From contig JASHTQ010000298.1 in NCBI GenBank assembly GCA_030040475.1, forward strand, positions 1 through 12,620: a stretch of DNA of 12,620 nucleotides. Direction: 5' to 3'. This document shows, piece by piece, positions 1 to 10,000 of the stretch. The notes below the pieces were generated by a model. That model had not been told where the DNA came from and ran no database searches. It saw nothing but the letters and a program-made list of their open reading frames with translations. This stretch comes from Streptosporangiaceae bacterium (GTDB lineage Bacteria > Actinomycetota > Actinomycetes > Streptosporangiales > Streptosporangiaceae). Position numbers and translations under genes: made by a program. Each line of letters opens with the position of its first letter. Position 1 is the stretch's first letter.

Positions 1-175
1 GCACGCCGGGGAAGGACCGCGCGCACGGGTCGGAGCGGGCGGCCAGGGCGGCGCCCTGGCCGGCGGTGGCTCCTGGTCCCCGCGCGGCAGGCTGGTGGAC
101 GGTTCCGCAGCCGGCCGCGGCGAGGGCGATGATGCCAGCCGCGGCCGCCAGGATCGCGGTGCCTGCCCGTGCCAC
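1..175 (-). CDS. Probable lipoprotein, N-terminal part only (runs off left edge)
   Basis: Read on the minus strand from a GTG at 175, the frame stays open to the window edge and gives a classic lipoprotein signal peptide: a short n-region with one Arg (VARAG), a hydrophobic core (TAILAAAAGIIALAAA) and a lipobox-like AAGC with Cys at residue 23 (codon 109-107). After the Cys comes a low-complexity Ala/Gly/Pro/Gln linker and then SDPCARSFPGV. Most third codon positions are G or C, supporting real coding. A second in-frame GTG at 259 would add a 28-residue Arg/Pro-rich cytoplasmic leader; I see no convincing Shine-Dalgarno for either start. The mature domain is outside the window, so function is unknown. 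The protein would be anchored on the outer face of the cytoplasmic membrane. It is divergent from the uridylyltransferase remnant. Confidence 0.5.
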   Translation of the reverse strand, partial: MARAGTAILAAAAGIIALAAAGCGTVHQPAARGPGATAGQGAALAARSDPCARSFPGV

Positions 176-259
176 GTCCGTTGGACGCCGTCCGGGCGCC
201 CGTGGTTGCCGGCGCGGACGAGGACGACGCGCTCCGGGCGGCGATCGGGGTTCAGCCAC

Positions 260-418
260 TCCGGCGGCGGGGCGTCCGGTGGCGGGGCACCACCGATCGT
301 TCGGCTGAAATAAAGAACGTCGGCTTTCCCCTGGCGGGAGCGGCGCTACGGCCTTCGCCTGGCGGCTTGGTGGCGGTGATCGGAGGCGGCCGGGACGGAC
401 GTAGGGGAGGATCGGAGG
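260..418. promoter_or_regulatory. Divergent intergenic region with an A/T-rich island
   Basis: This stretch separates the minus-strand lipoprotein from the plus-strand uridylyltransferase remnant. The only A/T-rich run in the neighbourhood is GAAATAAAGAA at about 307-317, flanked by a 5-bp inverted repeat CGTTC (298-302) / GAACG (315-319). In such GC-rich DNA this is the likeliest place for promoter elements serving one or both genes, but I could not assign a good -35/-10 pair. Purine-rich GGGGAGG at 404-410 and GGAGG at 414-418 are ribosome-binding sites for the starts at 419 and 425. Confidence 0.35.
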
Positions 419-751
419 ATGGACATGCCCGGTTACGTCGGCGCGGTGGTGGCCAGGGCCGGGGGCGGCGGCGTGCACGGCGCCGAGCTGGCCGCGCTGC
501 GCCGACGGCTGCGGCAGCTCGGCGAGCCGGACGCGGGGCTGCTGCCCGGCTCGGTCCTGGAGCCGCGGCCGGACCTGCCGCGCCTGGACGAGCTGCCCGA
601 GCCGTCCCCCGGCCAGGCCCGTGACGTGCTGGACCGGCTCGTGATCGTCAGGCTCAACGGCGGGCTGGGGACGAGCATGGGCCTGTCGGGCCCGAAGTCG
701 CTGCTCGAGGTCAAGCCGGGCGCGAGTTTCCTCGACGTGCTGGCCACACAG
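419..751 (+). pseudogene. UTP-glucose-1-phosphate uridylyltransferase, N-terminal fragment
   Basis: The first ~111 codons match the N-terminus of UDPGP-family pyrophosphorylases, which make UDP-glucose from UTP and glucose-1-phosphate. The key visible motif is the nucleotide-binding loop LNGGLGTSMGL at residues 79-89 followed by GPKSLLEVK (91-99), then SFLDVLATQ (103-111). Homology stops at about 751; the same frame runs on to a stop at 878-880 through Arg/Gly-rich sequence that looks like shadow translation. Family members are usually some 450 residues or more, so three quarters of the enzyme, including the sugar-binding part, is missing. Start: ATG 419 has GGGGAGG eight bases upstream; ATG 425, in frame, has GGAGG six bases upstream, so either could be used. 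The loss looks like a deletion or insertion breakpoint, not a point frameshift, because other frames after 751 do not resume the family sequence. The fragment should be non-functional. Confidence 0.75.
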
Positions 752-758
752 GGCGGGC

Positions 759-848
759 GGCAACGGCTACCAGGACGAGGCGCTGGCCGGCACGGCCGAC
801 GGCGGGAGGACCTGGTCGCTGGTGAGCGCCTGTTGGGTCAGCGCTTGA
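759..848 (+). pseudogene. C-terminal remnant of an Asp-box (BNR/sialidase-like repeat) protein
   Basis: In the frame of 759-848 a 29-residue peptide reads NGYQDEALAG, then TADGGRTW, then SLVSACWVSA and TGA. TADGGRTW fits the Asp-box pattern [S/T]-x-D-x-G-x-[T/S]-W found in beta-propeller proteins (sialidases, YCF48-like and sortilin-like proteins). There is no start codon or ribosome-binding site of its own, and it begins within about 10 bases of the point where uridylyltransferase homology ends. I infer it is the tail of a propeller protein joined to the beheaded neighbour by rearrangement. The match rests on one short motif, so the assignment is tentative. Between 849 and the toxin ribosome-binding site I see no gene and no recognisable mobile-element end. 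Confidence 0.45.
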
Positions 849-1012
849 GGTCCCCGACCTGCTGGCCGCCGAATGGCTGATCCGCCCTCCGCGGGCCAGA
901 AAGCTGCCGTGACCGTGTATCAGGACCGCGCTGGCAGCCTCCGCCCTCTATGAGCGATACCAGGCCAAGCCCGGGATCCGGTGATGGTGACCTCGGTCTG
1001 CTCCGATGCGAG

Positions 1013-1017
1013 AGGAG
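1013..1017 (+). promoter_or_regulatory. Ribosome-binding site of the toxin gene
   Basis: AGGAG lies six bases before ATG 1024, within a purine-rich run (gagaggagtgaggg). It fixes 1024 as the start of the toxin gene, ahead of any internal Met. Confidence 0.7.
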
Positions 1018-1023
1018 TGAGGG

Positions 1024-4000
1024 ATGACCGATTCCGCGGCTGGTGGGGCACAGGGAAACGACCAGCGGGACGACAACGTTTTCCGGGTTACCGGCACGAT
1101 CAGGGGGCTCCGCCAGGAGCCGATTCCCGAGGCTCGTGTGGTCCTCTGGTGGCAGCGCCTGCGGACTCGCGAGGAACTGGCCGCCGGGTCGGCCTCCAGG
1201 CACGGCACCTACCACCTGGCCTACCGGGTGCCCAGGGAAGCGCCGCAGCCGGTGTTCCTGGTCATCGAGGCGCTTTCCGAGCACCTCGACGAGCCGCTGT
1301 ATTCGCCGCTCACGCAAGCGCAGCCGGAGCTGACCGTCGACCTCAGCCCGACGCCGGCCGACCAGTCCGAGTGGGCGGTGCTGGTGCGTTCGATCGAGCC
1401 GCTGCTCGAGGGCGTCAGGCTGAGCGAGCTCGTCCAGGACTCGGGCCACCAGGACATCTCATTCCTGGCCCAGGAGCTGGGCCAGAGCGCCGAGGCGCTC
1501 ATGCGCGTCGCGATCTCGGCCCGGCTGGAAGCCGCCTATGACATCCCGGCCCCGGCGTTCTACGCCTTCCTGCGGCAGCTGGTACCGGCCACGCTGCCGA
1601 GCCCGCTGCTCGACGCCAGCCAGAGCTTCACCCTGATCGACCCCCTGGTGCAGAACATCGCGTCGCTGATCTTCGGCTTGTCGGGCCAGCTGCAGACTCA
1701 GACGCTGACCGCGGCCGTGGCGCTGGACCTGATCGGCCAGCAGTTCACCGCGCAGATCCAGGACATCGTCGCCAAGCTCCAGTCGCACCAGGTCACCGAC
1801 CTGCTGAACCAGCCGTACCTGGTCGGCAGCACCACGCTCGGCCAGTTGCTGAACGTCGCCGAGATCGGCACGGCCAGCCAGCAGGCGTTCGCGCAGGCGC
1901 TGGCCACGAACACCGCGTCGATGCGCAACTTCTGGCGCACGCTCGGCGAGGCGCCGGGGCTGACGGCCGAGGAGGCATCGGCCATCGAGCGCACGCTGTC
2001 GGTCGGCGCGTTCGTGAAGAACTACACGCCGCTGGTGCGCAGCGTGCTGGCGGGATTCTCCTCCGGGACCTACACGACAACGGCCGACCTGGCCCGGCTC
2101 ACCCTGCAGGACTGGACCGACCTGGTCAACCAGGCGGGGGCGCCGCCGGGCATCGACGCCGCGGGCTCGGCCACGCCCGCCGAGGTCTTCGCGAGCGTCG
2201 TCTACACGCGGGTAACGCGCGCCTACCCGACGGTGGCGCTGTCGAGCCGCATCACGACGGGCGGCTTCGTCGCTGAGTCGCTGCAGCGCCACCTGACCAC
2301 GTTCTTCGCCGACAACCCGGGTCTGGAGCTGATCACCCACAACATCCCCGCCTATCTCGCCGCCCAGCCCGGCGCGCTGAACGGCGTCCCCGCCGAGGCG
2401 CAGGCCGCGGTCGTGGCGTCGTTGCGGAGCTTCCAGCGGGTGCTGCGGGTGGCGCCGCGGCCGGATGTGGCCGAGACCCTGCTCGGCCTGGGTTTCACCT
2501 CGGCCACCCAGATCAACGCCATGGGCAGCCAGGCGTTCTTCGACCGGGCCACGGCGGGCGGCCTGACCAAGCCGGAGGCGAACGCGGCGTTCGCGGCCGC
2601 CGCGCAACGCTACGCCCAGCTCGTCTCGCTGTTCATGAAGACGAACTACGGCTCGATCGGGCTCATGCCCAAGGGGATCGGGGGCGTGTCCGACATCACC
2701 GGCCCGCCGCAGCAGGCCGTGCAGCAGGACCCGACTCTGGCCACCTTGTTCGGTTCCCAGGACTACTGCGCCACCGACGACTGCACCTCGATCCTCAGCC
2801 CGGCCGCCTACCTGTGCGACCTGCTCCTGTGGCTGCGCAACCACCAGCAGGGCACCCAGACGGCGCTCGACGTGCTCGACGGCCGCCGTCCCGACATCCG
2901 CCACCTGCTGCTCAACTGCCCGAACACCGACACGGAACTGCCGTACGTGGACCTGGTGATCGAGTTGCTTGCCGATGCGATCAGCCCGCCCGTCGATTCC
3001 GCCGCCACGTCCTACCTCCAGTCGGCGCTGGCGGACGGCACGACCTACTACTACATCGTGACCGCGGTCAACGCGGTCGGCGAGGGCCCGGCCTCCGCGC
3101 AGGCCGCCGCCACCCCCCAGGCACCCGCCGCGGTACCCGCCGCGCCGGCCGGCCTCACCGCCACCGCCGCAGACACCCAGGTCAGCCTCTCCTGGGACCC
3201 AGTCCCCGGCGCGACAAGCTACAACATCTACTGGTCCACCACCCCCGGCCTCACCACGGCCGACGGCACCGAGATCGTCGGCGCCTGGAACCCGCGGTGG
3301 AAGCAGACGTCGGCACAGGCGACCGCCGCCGAGCTGAGCGCGGCCCCCGCGTACTTCAACCAGGGCGCGTTCACGACCCTCTACCAGGCCAGCTATCCCT
3401 TCAGCCTGCCCTACAGCGCCGGCCTCGACGAGCTGCGCACGTTCCTCGGGCAGCTGGGCGTCCCGCTCTGGCAGCTCCGCGAGGCCCTGCTGCCGCTGTC
3501 CGGAGGGAGCGCCGCCGGGCAGGCCGCGGTCGCCGCCGAACGGTTCCAGCTGCCGCCGCACGCCGTTGACCTGATCACCACCGCAAATCTCGTCCCCACG
3601 CAGGTGGCCTGGGGCACGCCGCCGCCGCCGACCGACCCGGTGGCCTTCGTCGCGCCGGTGCCGCAGTTCCTGCAGGCGGCGTCCATCAGCTACGAGTCCC
3701 TGCTCGAGCTGCTCGAGGTGACCTGGGTCCAGGCGGGCCTGGGCACGCAGGTCACCGGGGGCGGCGGAACGTGCTCGACAAGCACCATGACCCTGACGCC
3801 CATCGACCAGGATTTCCTGGACCGGGCCAATCGCTTCCTGCGGCTATGGGCGGCCACCGGCTACCAGATGTGGGAACTCGACCTGCTGCTTCGCGCGCCC
3901 GCGGTCGGCAACGGGACGCTCGACGAGGGCGCGCTTGCCGCGCTGCTGGCGTTCCAGCGGCTGCTGGACGCCACCGGGCTGGACATCGACCAGCTGCTCG

Positions 4001-7000
4001 CCTGCTACCAGGACATCGACACCGGCACTCACCGCGACCCGGACGGCACGACCACGACGTCGCTGTACGCGCAGGTCTTCCTGAACGCGACGGTCACCTC
4101 GGTGGCACCGGACCCGGACCTGGCGGCGATCGCCACCGGGGGGCCGATCGTCGACCCCGTGCTGAGCGATCATGTGGCGGCGATCCAGCCGGCCCTGGGC
4201 GTGAGCGCGGCCGACGCGGCGACGCTTTTCGGCCTCACCGACAACCAGCTCACGCTGGACAACCTCAGCTTCATCTACCGGGTAAGCCTGCTCGCCACCG
4301 CCACGCAGCTGCCCATCGCCAGCCTCATCACCGTGGCCGAACTGCTCGATCCGGCGGCCGCCAGCCCGGGCTACGCGGTGGGGGCGTTGTTCGCCTCGCC
4401 GGCGGTCACGCTCGGGTTCCTTTCCCAGGCGACGGCGGTGCAGCGCTCGGGGCTGACGCTGGACGCGATCACCTACCTGCTCACCCCGCCGAGCACCACG
4501 ACGCTCACCGGGGCGATCTCGGCCGCCGACACCACGATCACGGTCGCCAGCAGCGCCTGGTTCCCCACCGCGAACTTCTACGTCTCGATAGGCGCCGAGG
4601 TCCTCCTGGTCACGGCGGTCAGCGGGGCGGGCGGCACCACCTGGACGGTCACCCGCGGCCAGCAGGGAACCGCCGCCGGGCCGGCCGCGGCCGGCGCCGC
4701 GGTGGCCCTCGGCGGCGAATGGCCCACGACGACGCAGCTGACCCAGGCGGACATCGCCACGGCCCTGGGCACCGTCAGCCAGGCCGTGGCCAGCCTGCTC
4801 TCGGCCAGCACGACGCTGGCAGCGCCGATGACCGCCGCCGCCACGTCGATCACGGTGGCGAGCGATACGGGGTTCCCCGCGCCGGGCTTCGCCGTCGCGA
4901 TCGGCTCGGAGATCCTCCTCGTGACCGCGGTCGGCGGGAGCGGCAACACGACCTGGACCGTGGTACGCGGCCAGCAAGGCACCACCGCGGCGCCAGCGGC
5001 GACCGGGACGCCGGTGACTCCGGCCGGCGATGACGTCAACGGGGTGGTGATCGCCGCCGTGGCGGCCGGCGCGCATACGGCCGCCACGTCCGGGCTGGCC
5101 AACGACGTGACGGCGCTGATCCTCCAGCAGCTGGACGTCCCAGGGACCGGCCTGTCCCTGCTGGCCGTCCTGACCGATCCCTCGTTCACCGGGTCGAGCG
5201 CGGCCATCACCCAGGCGAGCTTCCCGAACCAGTTCCTCGCCCTCCAGCTCTTCGACAAGGTCGCGGTGCTGGTCAGGGCGCTCAAGTTCGTCTCGGCGGA
5301 CCTCGGCTGGCTGCTCGCCAACGCCGCGGTCTACGCAGGCCTGGACCTCTCCCAGCTGCCGGTGGCGGACGGCCAGCCGGTGCTGAACCTGTCGCAGCTG
5401 CTCACGACGCTGCTCACGGTCCAGCTCGCCCGGCTGTGGACGGCCGCCCCGCCGGCCTCGCCGGTGCAGACGCTCTACGACATCATCGGCGGCGTCAGCA
5501 GCGGGAGCCTGCCGAGCGCGGCGGCCGCCCAGACCTGCCTGGCGGCGATAACGGGCTGGCCGCCGGCGGACATCAGCGCGTTCGCGGGGCAGCTGGCGAT
5601 CGCGTTCCCGGCCGGCTACACGCAGCCGACCGCGTACCAGGCGCTGTACACGCTGGCGGCGATGGCCCAGACCACGCAGGCCAGCGGGGCGCAGCTGGTC
5701 GACTGGGGCGCCGTCCCGCCCGACGAGGTCACCGCCGAGGGGATGGCGGCCGGGGTCCTCGGGGTGGTCAAGGCGCGGCAGTCGACCGGGGCGGCGTGGC
5801 TCGCGCTCGCCCCTACCCTGATGAACCCCATCCGCGACCGCCGCTCGCCCGCGCTGCAGGCCTACCTGCTCGGGCTCCGCGACCCATCGGGACAGCTCAG
5901 TTACGCCGACGCGGACGCCCTGTTCGACTACTTCCTGATCGACGTGCAGATGACGTCCTGCCAGGTGACGTCGCGGATGGTCCAGGCGTACATCGCGGTG
6001 CAGATCTTCGTCCAGCGCTGCCTGCTCGGCCTGGAAGCGCCGCAGGTCGTGGTCGATCCCAGCGACCCGTCGTGGCAGCAGTGGGAGTGGATGTACAGCT
6101 ACCGCGTCTGGGAGGCGAACCGGGAGGTCTTCCTCTACCCGGAAAACTGGCTGATCGAATCCGAGCGCCCCAGCCGGACCGAGATTTACCAGGCCTTCGA
6201 GCAGCAGGTCCAGCAGGGCCAGAGCACGAGCGATTACCTGGAGACGGTCGTCCTGAACTACATCGGGAGCCTGGACGGCCTGGCCCACCTGATCGTCACC
6301 GGGACGTGCGAGGACCCCTCGACCGGGGACGTTTACGTCGTCGCGCGCGCCCCCGTCGACCCTCCCGTCTACTACCTGCGCTCCTATTCGGGCGGCGGGT
6401 GGAGCGGGTGGTCCCAGGTCACGCTGACGATCAAGGCCTATCACGTGGTGCCGGCCGTCTACCGCGGCCGGGTCTGCCTGTTCTGGCTCGACGTCGCGAT
6501 CTCCAACGAGCCGCAGCAGTCGCTGCCTGCCGCGCAGGAGTCCTCGTCCCCTCCGAACCAGACCGCCGACCGCTACGTCGCGCTCGGGGTCAACTTCAGC
6601 ATGTTCTCGAATGGCAGCTGGGACCCGCCTCAGGCGGCCAACGGCAAGCTGTTCGACAAGCCCTTCTACGGCCCGACCGTTGCCTACGGCACCAGGCAGA
6701 CCGAGGCGCTCTACACCCTGAAGGTCCAGACGCCCGCCGTGTCCAGCACCTACGGGGCGAGCCTGTGGGTTGACGTGTTCAGGCTCGGCGACTTCGAGAC
6801 CGCCGAGGTCAGCGAGACGACAATCGGCTTGTTCGGGTCCTCGACGTCCGGCCCCTACGACGTCGTAACCGGTGTCAACGGCTCCTCCGCCGTGCACCTG
6901 GGCCGGGCCGTGTTCGACGCCCGCTTTTCCGACCTGGAGCTGCGCAACCTGCCCGTGCCCGGCTCGCCCATCCTGGCGCTGATCCTGTCGAGCTTCGCGG

Positions 7001-10000
7001 CCGACCCGCAGGCCATTGCGCTGCTCGCGCACGCCCAGGCCACCTACGGCGTCGATGCCCAGCCGCTGCTGCCGCTCCCGGCCAGCATGGCCGACCCCGA
7101 CCTGGTCAGCGACTCCGGGCTGCGGCCGCAGGCCGGAGCGCTCGTGACCCCGCCGCCCAGCGCGTCGGGCGGCGCCGCCCAGTCCTTCCAGCTCTATTTC
7201 ACCGCGGCAAGCAGCCTCCAGCAGGGCGCCGGCCCGCTGCTGAACAACGCCCCGATCCCGGCACGCGTCGTCGGGCCGTCAAGCGACCTCGGCTTCGACC
7301 CCGGCTCGTACTTCTTCTTCCAGGACACCAGGCGCTGCTACTGGGTGCAGGGCCAGCGGAACTACTGGACGGGCAGCGCCTGGGCGCCGATCACGCCCTC
7401 CGACCCCGCCAGCGCCCCGTACACGGTCAAGTACTGGTTCCACACGTTCTACCATCCGTTCACGGGCCTGTTCTGGAACCAGCTGGCAGGCGGCGGCTTC
7501 GACCTGCTCTACCAGGTCAACCTGCAGCTGAACCCCGACCAGATCGACCCGAGCGGTGCCGACGTGTTCAGCTTCGCCGCCGGGTACCAGCCGGTCGTCC
7601 CGCCCGTGTGGTGGGACCACGACGACGTGACCGGACAGGACCGCCAGTACCTCGACTTCGGCTCCGGGGCGGCCTTCGGCGTCTACAACTGGGAGCTCTT
7701 CTACCACATCCCGCTGTACGTGGCCGAGCTGCTCAGCCAGAACCAGCAGTTCGCCGACGCCACGACGTGGTTCGAGTACATCTTCAACCCGACCCGCCAG
7801 AGCACCGACCCGGTCCCGCAGCGCTACTGGATCCCCAAGCCCCTGCACGACCTCACCAGCGCCCAGATCCAGCAGCAGAACATCGCGAACCTGCTCGCGC
7901 TGGTCAACCAGGGCGACCAGGCCGCGGTCAGCATGGTCGAGGCCTGGCGCAACGACCCGTTCAACCCGTTCGTCCTGGCCGACCTGCGCCCGGTCGCGTA
8001 CATGAAGTCGACCGTCATGTCCTACCTGGACAACCTGATCGCCTGGGGCGACAACCTGTTCGCCACCGAATCGCGCGAGGCGCTCAGCGAGGCGACCCTG
8101 CTGTACGTGACCGCCGACCAGATCCTCGGCCCGGCCCCGGTCGCGGTCACCCCGCCCATGCACGCCGACGAGTCCTTCGACCAGCTAGAGCCGGTTCTTG
8201 ACGCCTTCGCCAACGCGATGGTCGAAGTCGAGAACGTGATCGGCGGGGCCGGGCTGAGCGCCGGCAGCGGAGCGCGGGGCAACCCGGGCGCGCCGCCGGC
8301 CCAGGCCTTCTATTTCGCGATCCCGTCCAATGCCAAGCTCCTCGGCTACTGGACGACGGTCGCCGACCGCCTGTACAACCTGCGCCACTGCCAGAGCATC
8401 AGCGGTGCCCCGCTGCAGCTCGCGCTCTTCGACGCCCCGATCGACCCGGGCCTGCTCGTCGCCGCCCAGGCGGCCGGGGTCGACCTGTCCAGCGTGCTGT
8501 CCGATACGGCCGCGGCGCTGCCCAACTACCGCTTCACGGCCCTGTACCCCCAGGCGCTCGACTTCGTCAGCGCCGTGCGCGCTTACGGGGCCTCGCTGCA
8601 GGCGGCCCTGGAGAAGAACGACGCCGGAACGCTGTCCTTGCTCCAGCAGACCCTTCAGCAGCAGCTGCTCAACGACGGCAGCCAGGTGCTGGAATGGCAG
8701 GTCGACCAGGCCCAGAGCAACCTCGACGCGATCGGCCAGTCGCTGACCCTGGCGCAGCAGAAGTACAACTTCAACAGCACCCAGTCGGTCAACGCCGCCG
8801 AGATAACCGGGACGACCCTGGTCACCACGTCCTCGGTGATCAAGGCGATCGCCGCCGCCCTCCAGATGACCGCGGCGGTCGTCTCCCCGCTGCCCAGCTT
8901 CACGGCGGGCGCGGCGGGCTTCGGCGGCTCGCCGGTGGCGACCGCCACCGTGGGCGGCGGGCAGCCCGCGCACGCCGCCCACTACTCCGCCCAGGCCATC
9001 ATCACCGGCGGAGCGGACCTGCTGGCGGCCGGCGGGCAGCTCGCCAACACGATAGGCAGCTGGCAGCACCGGCAGGACAACTGGAACGAGGCCGCGAACG
9101 AGGCGCAGATCCAGGTCGACCAGGCCAATTCCCAGATACAGGCGGCCCAGTTCGCGCTGCAGATCGCGCAGCAGAACCAGGCGCTGCACCAGGAGCAGAT
9201 CGATGACCTGCAGAAGCAGATCGACTTCCTGAACAGCAAGTTCACCAGCGACAGCCTCTACCAGTGGATGGCAAGCTCGCTGTCCGCGACCTACTTCCAG
9301 AGCTACCAGCTGGCCTACCAGCTCTGCAAGCAGCTCGAGCGCTGCTACCAGTTCGAGCTCGGCGTGGCCAGCAGCTCCTTCATCCAGTTCGGCTACTGGG
9401 ACAGCCTGTACAAGGGGCTGCTGTCCGGCGAGACGCTGAACGCCGACCTGCGGCGGCTGCAGGCGGCGTACCTGCAGCAGAACGCCAGGCGCTACGAGCT
9501 GAGCCGCTACGTCTCCCTCGAGGCGGTCAACCCGGCCGCGCTCCAGCAGCTGCTTGTCACCGGGGCATGCGACTTCACCCTGCCCGAGTCGCTGTTCGAC
9601 ACCGACTACCCCGGCCACTTCAACCGCCGGCTCACCCGGGTCAGCGTGACCGTCGTCTACCCCAGCCCGGGCAAGTTCGACAACATCAAGGCCACCCTCA
9701 CGCTCGTGGCCAACCAGGTCCGCGTCTCCACCGATACCAGCGCCGGCTACCCCGAGGGCTCCGTCGGCGGCGTCGGCTCCGATCCGCGCTTCGTCTACAA
9801 CTACGCCGCGGTGCCGCAGAAGATCGCCCTGGGCAACGCGCAGGATGACCCCGGGCTGTTCCTCACCGCGATCGCGAGCAACATCGCGGACCAGCGGTAC
9901 CTGCCGTTCGAGAACGCGGGCGCGATCAGCTCCTGGCACTTCGAGATGCCCGAGGCCGCCAACGAGGTCGACCTTTCCTCGGTCGGCGACGTCGTGCTGC

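Noticed and set aside
169..624. Plus-strand open frame overlapping the uridylyltransferase start
   Set aside because: Low-complexity Arg/Ala/Gly sequence from an alternate frame; the frame at 419 has family homology and ribosome-binding sites.
849..1010. Possible transposon remnant or small gene between the Asp-box tail and the toxin
   Set aside because: All three plus frames are interrupted by stops, no inverted repeats or transposase motifs are visible, and no clear promoter could be assigned.
838..1449. Minus-strand open frame across the toxin start
   Set aside because: No motif or ribosome-binding site, and it overlaps the well-supported TcA N-terminus.
4492..5031. Recent tandem duplication or assembly duplication of the two beta-modules
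   Set aside because: The copies differ at about 40% of residues and at DNA level, so they are old and real.
6073..6500. Active sialidase inside the toxin
   Set aside because: The region matches the neuraminidase-like segment of TcA proteins, but I see no Asp-boxes or catalytic Arg triad there, so no enzyme activity is claimed.
3844..7032. Long open frame of about 1062 codons on the minus strand, antisense to the toxin
   Set aside because: It is rich in Arg, Gly, Ala and Asp without recognisable motifs and mirrors the GC-biased codons of the TcA gene; typical antisense shadow. The minus-strand frames at 1459-3561, 7279-8163 and 8185-10002 were rejected for the same reason.
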